Origin: Terriglobia bacterium
GTDB taxonomy: Bacteria; Acidobacteriota; Terriglobia; Terriglobales; Acidobacteriaceae
DNA length: 64,000 nt
Assembly (NCBI GenBank): GCA_020073665.1
Contig: JAIQEU010000005.1
Span: 62,001 to 126,000 of the forward strand
Reading direction: 5' to 3'
A program made the position numbers and the translations under genes. This document shows, piece after piece, positions 26,160 to 35,159 of this stretch. Numbering within the stretch: the stretch's first letter is position 1; each line of letters opens with the position of its first letter. The notes below the pieces were generated by a model. It was not told where the DNA came from, ran no database searches, and saw nothing but the letters and a program-made list of their open reading frames with translations.

Positions 26160-27863
26160 TCAGAACGAGTAGATCAGATCGAACTGATAGCGGTTCAGGT
26201 ACGGTTCGGTCTGTCCCGGCGTGGCAATCACTTTTTGAATCACTGCCGCGTTGTTTTCCAGGTTGCTATTCAGCGTGCGCCCATGCCACCAGTTGAAGCT
26301 CGCCAGGGTGTTACTGCGTATTCTCCACAGCGCATAGACGTGATGCTCGAGGATGTTGGTGGACGCTCTCTGTTCGCTTTCGGAAAAGGTAGCCAGAATC
26401 GCATCCTGCTCCTGGCGCCAGAACCCGTATCCAAACTGAACGTCGTTCTTGTTTCTCGTCTGGCCCAGGCTCACATCGAACAGGTAGCCTTTGCCCTGTT
26501 TGCCCAGACTCGCAATTGCATTGCCCTTGGTATCGAGCGGATGGTCGGCAGCATCCAGGTTGTCCTGGAATTCCAGAAGCACATTGAGCGGCAGCCGATT
26601 GATCCTGGTCTTAACTTCGTTGTTGATGAGGTAGTCGGTATAGAAAAACCCCGACAGGAATCGTGGCAGATTGGTGGTGGGATCCGTAAACACCGCGTTG
26701 GTCATGCCATTGGAGGCCAGTGCGCAGGGCGCAGTGACCGGCAGCTTGCCCGTGCCCGCCGATCCGCTGGCGCAGCCGGGCCCTTCGCCCGGCAGATTAA
26801 TGGTATCGCCGCCGCTATCGGTGCCCTTGGTGGCCTGCACCGCGAAGGCGCTGGCTTGCAGAATCGCGCTGGGATTGTTCCACTTTAAAGCGAAAAACTG
26901 AGGCGTCGCGGTCCACCACCCGAGCTGGACTCTGGCGGAAGCTTGTCCGCCCAACGCGTAGGAATCGGCGCCGGCTGATGCCTCGTTGTACAGGAACTGG
27001 ACAGCCCCGACGCTGACGTTCTTCACCACCGAGTTAGTCAAGTTCCAAGAAAGTTTCTGGCTAAATCCTTCCGGATTGATGTCCGGATCGAAGGTCAGCG
27101 AGGTTCGCGTCCAGGTATAAGCGAACTTTCCGCCAGTCACCTGGATCCAAGGGTGGGCGACAGGTTGGTAGGCGATGAAGGCACGGTCCACGCCGATGGT
27201 TTTGCGCTCGAAAAAGTTAGTGAGAGTTTCGTTTGCCGAAGTTATGTCAGCAAGCGAACCGGTGGCGATGAAAATTCCGGCGCTGAAGTCTTCGTTCAGC
27301 TTGCTGTCAAACCCAAAACGCGCGCGAACGCGGGCTCGGTTGCGATCGGCGCAGATAGCGCAGTCCTGGAAAAGGCTCTCCCCGCGCAAGCGGACATCGC
27401 CGCTGAACCGAAAACGTCCGGCGAGGTCGGAGAGGGCGCTGATCCTCTTGTCCTCATCCTGGGTTTTGCTGTTGACCAGCGACAAGGCGGTTTTGGCTTC
27501 CACCGCGTTGGCGGAAGCCTGGTCCGCCAGGCGCTGCGCCTCGGTCGCGGTCTGCTGCGCCTGGCTGGCGGCTGTCTGGGCCTGATCGGCGCTGCTCTGC
27601 CCCTTCTGGGCGGCGGCGTTGGCCTGCTGGGTCGCGTCCAGCAACTGCTGCAGCTGTGACTTCAGCTGGTCCATCTGCTGGCGCTGCTGTTCCATTTGCT
27701 GCTGTTGCGCGGCCAGGGCGTCGCGCAATTGCTGCACGTCGCTGACCTTGACAGCCCCCGCCTTCGATCCCTTTTTGGCAGCCGGTTGGGGCTTCGAACT
27801 TGTTTGTGCGACCGCGATTGTGCCCGCCAAAATCAAAACACCGAGCCTGGCAAACATCCTCAT
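26160..27863 (-). CDS. Putative outer-membrane porin with coiled-coil N-terminus
   Basis: 567 aa. A signal peptide (cut after AVA) is followed by an Ala/Gln-rich coiled coil (about 45-140; QQQQMEQQRQQMDQLKSQL), probably a periplasmic trimer stalk. A beta-barrel region follows (RFRFSGDVRLRGES onward) with alternating aromatic strands, ending in the terminal aromatic signature LIYSF recognised by BamA. It resembles the putative porin family (Porin_5 type) common in sediment and soil bacteria. It is the last gene of an operon with ModA- and SsuABC-like importers, suggesting it admits their substrate across the outer membrane (inferred). Confidence 0.85.
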   Translation of the reverse strand: MRMFARLGVLILAGTIAVAQTSSKPQPAAKKGSKAGAVKVSDVQQLRDALAAQQQQMEQQRQQMDQLKSQLQQLLDATQQANAAAQKGQSSADQAQTAASQAQQTATEAQRLADQASANAVEAKTALSLVNSKTQDEDKRISALSDLAGRFRFSGDVRLRGESLFQDCAICADRNRARVRARFGFDSKLNEDFSAGIFIATGSLADITSANETLTNFFERKTIGVDRAFIAYQPVAHPWIQVTGGKFAYTWTRTSLTFDPDINPEGFSQKLSWNLTNSVVKNVSVGAVQFLYNEASAGADSYALGGQASARVQLGWWTATPQFFALKWNNPSAILQASAFAVQATKGTDSGGDTINLPGEGPGCASGSAGTGKLPVTAPCALASNGMTNAVFTDPTTNLPRFLSGFFYTDYLINNEVKTRINRLPLNVLLEFQDNLDAADHPLDTKGNAIASLGKQGKGYLFDVSLGQTRNKNDVQFGYGFWRQEQDAILATFSESEQRASTNILEHHVYALWRIRSNTLASFNWWHGRTLNSNLENNAAVIQKVIATPGQTEPYLNRYQFDLIYSF

Positions 27864-27891
27864 CTCTTCTCCTTTCGTCCTCTAAGGACCG

Positions 27892-28677
27892 CTATTTAGC
27901 ACTCGGGGGATGACTGGGAACTGAAAAACCGTACGTCCGCAACAGATCCAAAATCGACGGCGTCTTCAGAAAATCCAAGAACTTGCGGGCGGTTTCCTTG
28001 TTTTGCGACGACTTCAGCACCACCGCCGCCTGTTCGATGGGGGGATAGGTATCTGCGGGAACCTCAAAGTATCTTCCTTTCCCCTTCAGCGCAGGCGACA
28101 GCGCCAGCGACAGGGCCACAACCCCAATGTCAGCGCTGCCCGACACTACGAATGACATGGTTTGCGAGATGTTCTCGCCTAATACGAACTTGGGTGCCAC
28201 CTGGTCGTAGACATTCTCGTGCTGCATGGCGGCAACTGCGGCCCGCCCATAAGGCGCGTGCGCGGGATTGGCGATCGCAATTTTCTTGATGCCGGGATTG
28301 AGCAGGACTTTCAGCCCGAGACCCAAGTCAAGCTTCGATTCGTTTGGCGTCCACAGCACGATGCTTCCCGTGGCGTAGGAATACAGTGTTCCCGGCTCGG
28401 CCAGTCCGGCGGCCTCGAGCCTCTTCGGATAGTCGATGTCAGCAGAGAAAAATAGGTCGAAGGGCGCCCCATTCTGAATCTGGGCGAAGAAATTTCCGGA
28501 AGAACCAAATGTCAGCTTGACAGTCTTTCCGGTTTCTTTCTGAAAACGGCTGGCGACATCCTGAAAAGCAGTTTGCAAGTCAGAAGCTGCCGCAACTGTA
28601 ATCTCCTGGGCGGTCCCTAATGGGACTGCGAAGGCAACCATCAACATTACGGTCGTGCAATAGGCGCGGAGTTTCAT
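27892..28677 (-). CDS. modA: Molybdate-type ABC transporter substrate-binding protein (orphan)
   Basis: 261-aa periplasmic protein with a signal peptide. ModA-family motifs: AAASDLQTAF, LTFGSSGNFFAQI, PFDLFFSADIDYP, NPAHAPYGRAA and GSADIGVVAL. ModA proteins bind molybdate or tungstate. No modB or modC is present; the nearest permease/ATPase pair is the SsuBC-like one directly upstream. The ATG at 28677 starts the signal peptide, and an upstream in-frame start adds 13 non-signal residues. The 28-bp gap to the porin indicates co-transcription. Ligand specificity is not provable from sequence. Confidence 0.85.
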   Translation of the reverse strand: MKLRAYCTTVMLMVAFAVPLGTAQEITVAAASDLQTAFQDVASRFQKETGKTVKLTFGSSGNFFAQIQNGAPFDLFFSADIDYPKRLEAAGLAEPGTLYSYATGSIVLWTPNESKLDLGLGLKVLLNPGIKKIAIANPAHAPYGRAAVAAMQHENVYDQVAPKFVLGENISQTMSFVVSGSADIGVVALSLALSPALKGKGRYFEVPADTYPPIEQAAVVLKSSQNKETARKFLDFLKTPSILDLLRTYGFSVPSHPPSAK

Positions 28678-28782
28678 ACTGTGCTCCCAATATGGAGTGG
28701 GGTTGCGGCACACCAAGTTCCCCTTGCAGGCTCCGTGTTTAAGGTTCTTGGGACACCTGGAACAGCCGGGGGGCTACGGCTT

Positions 28783-29544
28783 TTACGTCGATGGTACCAA
28801 CCCCCACTTGTGCTGCAGCCTGCGTTCGATACCCTTGAACACCAGGCCGTCAACGATGTACCCGATGGCGATGATCAGCAGCATGACGGCGATGACGGCA
28901 TCCATGTCATTCAGGTCACGGCCCATCATCAGCACCTGCCCCAGCCCCAGGCTCATGTACAGCATCTCGGCGGTAATCAGGGAGCGCCAGGCGAATGCCC
29001 AGCCCTGCTTCAGGCCCGAGACGATGTAGGGAAGACTGGCCGGCAGGAGTACATACCAGAACAATGGGAACCCGCGTGCCCCCAGGTTGCGGCCCGCCAT
29101 GCCGTAAATCTTGGGCATCTGCTTGCGCCCGTCCTCCATGGCAATGGTGACCGACAGGAGCGAACCCATAATGACCACGAAGAGGATGGCATTCTGGCTG
29201 AGACCGAACCAGAGCAGGGCCAGAGGCCACCAGCAGATACTTGGCAGGCTCTGGAGACTTACCAGCAACCCGCCCATGGTCTGTTCCAGAAACTTGTTGC
29301 TGGCTACGCCCAGTCCCAAGATCATGCCCAATATGACGGAGATGCCGTAGCCGATCAACACCCGACGCATGCTGACGGCGATAGCGATCCAGAAGCTATG
29401 GTCCTCGAAACCGGCGTACAGTGACTGTCCGACGCCCCAGGGCGTGGGGAACAGGTACGGCGGCCAAATCTTCAGTTCGGCGAGCAGCGTCCACAAACCG
29501 AATAGAGCAGCGTAGAAGATGACGAAGCGGGCTGTGCGTTTCAT
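28783..29544 (-). CDS. ABC transporter permease, SsuC/TauC/NrtB family
   Basis: 253 aa with about six helices and the permease coupling motif region GMAGRNLGARGFPLFWYVLLPASLP (EAA-like loop). This family imports sulfonates, taurine, nitrate or thiamine precursors. It overlaps the upstream ATPase gene by 4 bp (ATGA), so it is translated with it. A 105-bp gap precedes modA. Confidence 0.92.
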   Translation of the reverse strand: MKRTARFVIFYAALFGLWTLLAELKIWPPYLFPTPWGVGQSLYAGFEDHSFWIAIAVSMRRVLIGYGISVILGMILGLGVASNKFLEQTMGGLLVSLQSLPSICWWPLALLWFGLSQNAILFVVIMGSLLSVTIAMEDGRKQMPKIYGMAGRNLGARGFPLFWYVLLPASLPYIVSGLKQGWAFAWRSLITAEMLYMSLGLGQVLMMGRDLNDMDAVIAVMLLIIAIGYIVDGLVFKGIERRLQHKWGLVPST

Positions 29545-30485
29545 GCTTCCACTCCCGGCACCACGTGAGGTTTGACGCCATCGTGGTACTCGACTTCAAG
29601 CGAGCGGTTAATCTCTTCACGCAACTCCCCGAGAATCTCGCCCGCAGTTTGCGCTACGGTGACGTCCTCCAAGTGGCGTGGCCGCGGCAGCTCAATCTGG
29701 AATTCCCTCTTCACCCGTCCTGGACGAAACGTAAGCAGCACCACCCGATCACCCAGGCGCACGGCTTCGCGCACGTTATGGGTTACGAAAATAATGGTGC
29801 GGCCGGTTTCGGCCCAGATGCGCTCCAGTTCGTCGTGCAACAAGTCACGGGTTTGGGCGTCAAGGGCGGCGAAGGGCTCGTCCATCAGCAGGACATCGGG
29901 TTCGGTCGCCAGCGCCCGAGCCAAGGCGACGCGTTGCCGCATTCCCCCCGACAACTGGTGGGTATAGCTGCCCTTGAACTGCGACAGATGCACCAGGCGC
30001 AGGTAATACTCCGTCTTCTCCCGCCGCTCCGCCCTGGACAGCCCTTTCATCTTCATGCCAAATTCCACGTTCTCGCCCACCTTCAACCAGGGAAACAATC
30101 CCAGTTCCTGGAAGATGAGGATGCGGTCCGTGCCCGGGCTGTCTACTACTTTGTCGTCCACCAGCACCTTGCCCGACGTGGGATGATGCAGGCCGGCGAT
30201 CAGGTGCAGCAGGGTGGATTTGCCGCAGCCAGAGGGGCCAACGATGCACAGGAACTCTCCTGGACTCACCTTCAGATCGATCTGGTCGAGCGCCAACAGG
30301 CGCTCGCCGCTGCTGGTCTTGTAGCTTAGCGAGATTTCCTCGAGCGACACCTTGGGGGCTCCGCTGCGATCCAACTGGCGGTGCGGCAACAGCGTGGGGC
30401 CAGCCCCCAGCTTCCAGCGATCTGCGCCGCCTGGCACCGAACTGCGATGATCGTCCGTCACCAGAGGTTGGGCATAAGTTGTCAT
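29541..30485 (-). CDS. ABC transporter ATP-binding protein, SsuB/TauB/NrtD family
   Basis: 314 aa. Walker A GPSGCGKST, signature LSGGMRQRVALARAL, Walker B DVLLMDEPFAALD and switch His in IFVTHNVREA. An N-terminal extension of about 45 residues precedes the nucleotide-binding fold. It overlaps the binding-protein gene upstream and the permease gene downstream by 4 bp each. Confidence 0.93.
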   Translation of the reverse strand: MTTYAQPLVTDDHRSSVPGGADRWKLGAGPTLLPHRQLDRSGAPKVSLEEISLSYKTSSGERLLALDQIDLKVSPGEFLCIVGPSGCGKSTLLHLIAGLHHPTSGKVLVDDKVVDSPGTDRILIFQELGLFPWLKVGENVEFGMKMKGLSRAERREKTEYYLRLVHLSQFKGSYTHQLSGGMRQRVALARALATEPDVLLMDEPFAALDAQTRDLLHDELERIWAETGRTIIFVTHNVREAVRLGDRVVLLTFRPGRVKREFQIELPRPRHLEDVTVAQTAGEILGELREEINRSLEVEYHDGVKPHVVPGVEA

Positions 30486-31492
30486 TGAATAGCCTTCTTC
30501 CCTTTTTCCGCCAGCACCTGGTTCAGCAGCGTCAGGTCATACAGCCGCGACAGGTCCGGCATTTGCTTTCCTAAGAAACCCGCGTCGAACGCCGAGTGAG
30601 CCGAGGTCAACAGCGTATTGCGCAGCGGATCGTAGGTTACCTCGATGCGAGTGAATGCTTCATCCAGCAACCCCGCCGAAAGAGCTTTGCCAGTTTCTTT
30701 CTGGATTTGCTGATTCAGCAGCTTCTTGGCTTCCGGCAGGTTCTTGTTGATCCAGTCAGTAAGTTCGACATTGGCGCGGATCCAGTTCTTCACCAGGTCG
30801 GGATGCTCCTGCAGGAACTTGGTGCTCACGATCAGATTGGTCACCACGAACTGCCCTTTCGGCCACAGGTCGCGCTCGTCCAGGAAGAGGCGCCCGTTGC
30901 CATCGCGGATCAGGCGTGTTGCCCAAGGTTCGGGCGCCCAGGCCGCATCCAGGTCTTTCCTCAGGAAGAGCGTGAGTTGATCGGGGTTAGCCATGGGCAT
31001 CACTTGCACGTCGCCGCCCTTGTCCATTGACTTCATGCCATGGGCCTTCAACCAGGAACGCAGGGCCACGTCCTGGGTATTGCCCTGCTGCGGCGAGGCT
31101 ACCCTCTTGCCGTGAAAGTCTTCCGGTTTCTGAATGCCCGAATCGGCGCGTACCACCAACGCCGCGCCCCCGCTGGCCGCTCCCGCAACCACCCGCAGCG
31201 CTTCGCCTTGCGAGCGTACATAGCCACTAATGGTGGGATTGGGGCCGATGTAGGTCATGTCGATCGCACCGGCGAACAGCGCCTCGATGGCCGATGGTCC
31301 GGCGTTGAAGCTCTTCCAGTCGATCTTCACGTTCGGGCCCATCGCTTTCTCGAAATACCCATTGGCCTTGCCCACCATCGCCTGGGGATGGGTAATATTG
31401 GGAAACGCCCCCACCCGAATCACCGTCTGGCCGAGCCCCTGGGCTGCAAGCGCCAGAAAGAACCCAAGCAAAAGTGTGGCCTGCTTACTCAT
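30482..31492 (-). CDS. ABC transporter substrate-binding protein, SsuA-like
   Basis: 336-aa periplasmic protein with a signal peptide (cut near QGLGQ). Family motifs: VGAFPNITHPQAMVGKANGYFEK, FNAGPSAIEALFAGAIDMTYIGPNPTI and GKRVASPQQGNTQDVALR. SsuA/NrtA-type proteins bind aliphatic sulfonates, taurine, nitrate or related anions; sulfonate is favoured here by the Rrf2 (CymR-like) regulator. It overlaps the Rrf2 gene by 8 bp. Confidence 0.9.
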   Translation of the reverse strand: MSKQATLLLGFFLALAAQGLGQTVIRVGAFPNITHPQAMVGKANGYFEKAMGPNVKIDWKSFNAGPSAIEALFAGAIDMTYIGPNPTISGYVRSQGEALRVVAGAASGGAALVVRADSGIQKPEDFHGKRVASPQQGNTQDVALRSWLKAHGMKSMDKGGDVQVMPMANPDQLTLFLRKDLDAAWAPEPWATRLIRDGNGRLFLDERDLWPKGQFVVTNLIVSTKFLQEHPDLVKNWIRANVELTDWINKNLPEAKKLLNQQIQKETGKALSAGLLDEAFTRIEVTYDPLRNTLLTSAHSAFDAGFLGKQMPDLSRLYDLTLLNQVLAEKGKKAIQ

Positions 31493-32000
31493 CTTTTCCC
31501 CTGTTCACGTTTCCGTGGGCTGCCATCGGCAGCACACTTCCATCTCCGGTCTTCTTCCTGCGGCCTTTGCGCTTCGCTCTGGATGCCGCCGACTCCGGGC
31601 CTACGATGTCGGCCAGGGTGGTGTTTTCCAGAATCTTGGCAGCAGCGTCGCGCACCTCCAGAAAAACCTGGTACAACGCCCGGTGTTCGGCATCCCGATC
31701 AATCAGGCTTCTCAACTGCTCAGCGTCTCCGAAGGGGGCCAAAGCGCCATCGATCAGGCGGATGATCTCGCTGAGCTGGATCTCGGAAGGCGGCCGGCGC
31801 AGCTGGTATCCGCCCTTGGCGCCGCGAACACTCTCCACCATGCGCGCATTTTTCAGTTCCAGGAGAATCAGTTCGAGAAACTTTTCGGGAAGTGCCTCCT
31901 CGTATGCGATGTCGCGGATGCGAATGGCGCCCTGGTTGTAGTGGCGGGCCAGCATCATCATCGCTTGCAACGCGTACAGCCCTTTTTGCGAGATCTTCAT
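31485..32000 (-). CDS. Rrf2-family transcriptional regulator without Fe-S cysteines
   Basis: 171 aa. A winged helix-turn-helix typical of Rrf2 occupies residues 1-80 (MKISQKGLYALQAMMMLA, then RGAKGGYQL). The protein contains no cysteine, so unlike IscR, NsrR or RirA it cannot hold an Fe-S cluster. Cluster-free Rrf2 proteins include CymR, the cysteine-metabolism repressor of Firmicutes. A basic tail (RAKRKGRRKK) ends the protein. It is the first gene of the importer operon and probably autoregulates it through the inverted repeat at 32013-32050. Confidence 0.9.
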   Translation of the reverse strand: MKISQKGLYALQAMMMLARHYNQGAIRIRDIAYEEALPEKFLELILLELKNARMVESVRGAKGGYQLRRPPSEIQLSEIIRLIDGALAPFGDAEQLRSLIDRDAEHRALYQVFLEVRDAAAKILENTTLADIVGPESAASRAKRKGRRKKTGDGSVLPMAAHGNVNRGKDE

Positions 32001-32012
32001 GGTTCTCTATAT

Positions 32013-32050
32013 TGTCATAATGTCCATGTAATTAATAGACTTTATTGACA
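32013..32050. promoter_or_regulatory. Candidate operator of the Rrf2-ABC-ModA-porin operon
   Basis: TGTCATAATGTC (32013-32024) and GACTTTATTGACA (32038-32050) form an interrupted inverted repeat in an AT-rich stretch directly upstream of the Rrf2 start codon. The position overlaps the expected promoter, as for an autoregulated Rrf2 gene. Confidence 0.5.
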
Positions 32051-32257
32051 TACAAGACATTGCAATCGTCGTGCCAGTTCACGACCCAAGGAGCCGACCC
32101 GTGCACGCGCTTCTTTTTCAATGGCTTACGAAATAGCTCTCGCATCGCTATCGGGTTCCATATGCAGCAATTTTCACTTGGACGTCGAATTCTTGCAGCG
32201 ATGGAGGGGAGAAATAAGGCTTCTGGAGGAAGGCTCAGAAATACCGGGGGCGTGCGG

Positions 32258-33013
32258 TCAACTCATGCGCAGTATCTGTACGGTAATGTTATCCGGCCCG
32301 CCGCGCTCCTTGGCCACGCGCACTAGTTCGCGGCAGGCGTCCGCGGGATTGTTCTGGGAAACAATGCCTTGGACCTCATCCTCGCTGACCAGCCCCCACA
32401 GTCCGTCGGTGCAGAGTACCAGCACGTCGCCCTTCTGCAGTCCGATCGGGCTCTCAGAATAGTCGGGCGTGATTTCCGTCCCGGCACCCAAGGCTGACGT
32501 CAGAATGTGTCTCTGGGGATGGGATTCCGCCTCTTCCGAACTGATCACACCGTGCTCTACCAGGCGGCTTACATAGGAATGATCCTGGGTAAGCCGCGAG
32601 ATAGTTGTGCCACGCACCATGTACAGGCGGCTATCGCCCACGTGGGTAAAATAAAGTTGATCTCCGATCAAAGCAGCCGCCGTGCACGTGGTGCCCATGC
32701 CGTGCAGGTCGGGATGCTCGTTAGCGTGTTCCTGGATCCGCGCATGCGCCGCCTGGAATCCGGCCAACAGTGCCGACAGGGGGCCATTCGGCGCGCTGGC
32801 GTAGAGTTCCTCAACGACTTTCACGGCCAGGCGACTGGCTTCCTGCCCGCCTTCGTATCCGCCCATACCATCGGCCACGATCGCCAGGCGCCCTTTGCGC
32901 TGGTACTGCTCCTCGCTGGGGGCCTCCCAGTAGGAATAACTGTCCTCGTTGTTCTCTCGCTGGCAGCCGATGTCGCTCAAGCTCGCCAGTTCAATCCCTG
33001 GTCGAATCGCCAT
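32258..33013 (-). CDS. PP2C-family protein serine/threonine phosphatase
   Basis: 251 aa, single PPM/PP2C domain of the PrpC/Stp1 type. Metal-binding and catalytic motifs are visible: DIGCQRENNEDSY, ADGMGGYEGG, GMGTTCTAA, HVGDSRLYM, CTDGLWGLV and GGPDNITV. It removes phosphate from targets of Hanks-type Ser/Thr kinases; no kinase gene is adjacent. It is single-gene and divergent from the ABC exporter operon. Confidence 0.95.
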   Translation of the reverse strand: MAIRPGIELASLSDIGCQRENNEDSYSYWEAPSEEQYQRKGRLAIVADGMGGYEGGQEASRLAVKVVEELYASAPNGPLSALLAGFQAAHARIQEHANEHPDLHGMGTTCTAAALIGDQLYFTHVGDSRLYMVRGTTISRLTQDHSYVSRLVEHGVISSEEAESHPQRHILTSALGAGTEITPDYSESPIGLQKGDVLVLCTDGLWGLVSEDEVQGIVSQNNPADACRELVRVAKERGGPDNITVQILRMS

Positions 33014-33361
33014 GACACCTCACGCAACGTTTGCTTGCACAGGCCGAATTGCTTCCCCACCCAACCCGACTTGACCCATTGCGCCCCTGCAGACGATGGA
33101 TGGGCAAGAACCAGCGGAAGCCGAACTCACTGCGGATTGCCTTTGGCCAGAAGAGCGGTGCGTATCGATCCGCCACATCGAGACAGGGCCCGCTACCACG
33201 GAACGACTTGGATTATACCGAACCCAGCAAAATCTAACCGCTTCTGGCGGATGACATTTGTCACCGCGGCGCCGTGATGATCTCCACTGGTGCAGCCCTC
33301 AGGCATCCCCCATGATGAACTCACGTCGCGATCGTTTCGGCGGTCGTCAGGAGACAAACGA
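33014..33361. other. 348-bp divergent spacer
   Basis: Region between the PP2C gene (-) and the ABC exporter operon (+). It holds the palindrome at 33252-33263 and the AGGAGA ribosome-binding site of the ABC gene near 33350. I see no credible gene, RNA or terminator in it. Confidence 0.5.
33252..33263 (+). promoter_or_regulatory. Palindrome TGACA-TT-TGTCA upstream of the ABC/two-component operon
   Basis: A perfect inverted repeat TGACATTTGTCA about 100 bp before the ABC ATPase start. LuxR/NarL-type response regulators bind short inverted repeats of this kind, and the operon encodes one at 36428, so autoregulation is a reasonable inference. Confidence 0.45.
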
Positions 33362-34345
33362 ATGGTTACCACGGAAAAGGAAGCCTCCGGAGCCCAGGAG
33401 CGTGGCGCGGCCGCCGCGATCGTTGCACGGCTGCAGGGCGTCAGCAAGAGCTATGGAGAAATCCAGGCACTGCGCAATGTCGATTTTTCCTTGCGTGCGG
33501 GCGAATTACTGGCCCTGCTGGGACCGAACGGCGCCGGGAAAACCACCGTGGTCAAGTTGCTGCTGGGCCTGGCGAAGCCGAATCACGGCACCGTGGAGGT
33601 TTTCGGCGGAACGCCAGCCGAACCCACGGTCCGCATGCGCGTTGGCGCCATGCTGCAGGTCTCCCGGGTCCCGGAAACCCTGCGAGTGCGGGAGCACATC
33701 GACTTGTTCCGCAGCTATTACCCAAAGCCTCTTTCCGTATCGGAAATACTGGGTGCGGCCGGCCTGACCGAAATCAAGGACCGGCTCTTCGGAGACCTCT
33801 CCGGCGGCCAGCGCCAGCGGGTGCTGTTCGCGCTGGCCCTTTGCGGCGATCCCGACCTCCTGTTTCTGGACGAGCCCACCGTTGGCCTGGACGTGGAATC
33901 GCGCCGCGGTCTCTGGGAGCAGATTCGCAGGTTGGTGGCGCGAGGCAAGACGGTATTGCTGACTACCCATTACCTGGAAGAGGCCGACGCCCTGGCCGAC
34001 CGGGTAGTAGTTCTCAATCAAGGGTCAGTCGTCGCCGAAGGGACTCCCAGCGAGATCAAGGCCAAGACCGCCGGACGCCGTATTCGCTGCATCAGCCGGC
34101 TGGCTCTCGAGGACCTGCGCCAGCTACCCCACGTTATCTCGGCTCATCAGGACCGGGAGACCGTCGAAATTCGCACCGCAAGAGCGGAACCGGTCCTCCG
34201 GGCGCTGCTGGCGCGAGATCCCGAACTTTCCGGAATCGAAGTAACCAGTGCCGGCCTGGAGGACGCATTCCTGGCCCTGACTCGGGACCACAACCACAAC
34301 AGCTCTGACAGCCCCCGCACCAAGTTCCCGGCGAGAGGTAATTGA
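33362..34345 (+). CDS. ABC exporter ATP-binding protein (DrrA/CcmA type)
   Basis: 327 aa. Walker A LGPNGAGKTT, signature DLSGGQRQRVLFALAL, Walker B DLLFLDEPTVGLD and switch His TTHYLEEAD. A C-terminal regulatory extension of about 80 residues is typical of ABC-2 exporters. The ATG at 33362 has AGGAGA eight bases upstream; an earlier in-frame ATG (33290) lacks one. It is followed one base later by the permease gene. Confidence 0.94.
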   Translation: MVTTEKEASGAQERGAAAAIVARLQGVSKSYGEIQALRNVDFSLRAGELLALLGPNGAGKTTVVKLLLGLAKPNHGTVEVFGGTPAEPTVRMRVGAMLQVSRVPETLRVREHIDLFRSYYPKPLSVSEILGAAGLTEIKDRLFGDLSGGQRQRVLFALALCGDPDLLFLDEPTVGLDVESRRGLWEQIRRLVARGKTVLLTTHYLEEADALADRVVVLNQGSVVAEGTPSEIKAKTAGRRIRCISRLALEDLRQLPHVISAHQDRETVEIRTARAEPVLRALLARDPELSGIEVTSAGLEDAFLALTRDHNHNSSDSPRTKFPARGN

Positions 34346-34346
34346 A

Positions 34347-35159
34347 ATGGCAACCACCACTGCTGCGCTGACAACTTCCTCGCACCAGCCGCCCACCCGC
34401 AAAATCCTGACGGTCTACTGGAAGGAAGCCAAGTACGAGTTCCTGAAGAACCTGCGGCTGCGCATGTACTCAGTGGCAACGATCTTCTTCCCGCTGATGT
34501 TCTATGTGCTCTTCGGCCTGGTATTGGGAAGGCGATCCATGGGTGGGTTCAACCCGGCGTCGTACCTGATCCCGACCTATGGCACGTTCGGAGTGATCGG
34601 TGCCTCGCTGTTTGGCACGGCGGCGGGCCTGGCGGCTGAGCGCGGCCTGGGCTGGTTGCAGGTCAAGCGCGCCAGCCCCATGCCTACGTTTGCCTACTTC
34701 ACAGCCAAAATTGCCATGAGCATGGCTTTCAGCGCAGTGGTCGTGCTCCTGCTCATGCTACTGGGAGTCACCTTGGGGGGCGTGCACCTTCCTCTTTGGC
34801 AGGCCGCTAAACTACTCGGCGTTCTGGTCGCTGGGTCACTTCCCTTCTGCGCCATGGGTCTGGCGATCGGTTACTTCGCCGGACCGAACTCCGCCCCCGC
34901 CACCATCAACATGATTTACCTGCCGCTTTCCTTTTGTTCCGGACTGTGGGTTCCGATCATGTTCTTGCCCAAGCTGCTGCAGCAGATCGCAGAGTTCCTT
35001 CCCGCGTATCACCTGTCGCAGTTGGCATTGGGCGTCGTCGGCGCTGGCCGCCAGGAATCGAACTGGACCCACTGGCAATACCTGATCGGTTTCACGCTCA
35101 TTTGCCTGGGCGTAGCGCGCTTCGGTCTGCAGCGCGACGAGGGGAAACTCTATGGCTAA
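34347..35159 (+). CDS. ABC-2 type permease
   Basis: 270 aa with six predicted helices (VATIFFPLMFYVLFGLVLG, FGVIGASLFGTAAGLAAE, MAFSAVVVLLLMLLGVTLGG and others) and the conserved MIYLPLSFCSGLWVPI stretch of ABC-2 exporters. Partner of the upstream ATPase. Its last 8 bp overlap the start of the following 59-aa gene. Confidence 0.92.
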   Translation: MATTTAALTTSSHQPPTRKILTVYWKEAKYEFLKNLRLRMYSVATIFFPLMFYVLFGLVLGRRSMGGFNPASYLIPTYGTFGVIGASLFGTAAGLAAERGLGWLQVKRASPMPTFAYFTAKIAMSMAFSAVVVLLLMLLGVTLGGVHLPLWQAAKLLGVLVAGSLPFCAMGLAIGYFAGPNSAPATINMIYLPLSFCSGLWVPIMFLPKLLQQIAEFLPAYHLSQLALGVVGAGRQESNWTHWQYLIGFTLICLGVARFGLQRDEGKLYG

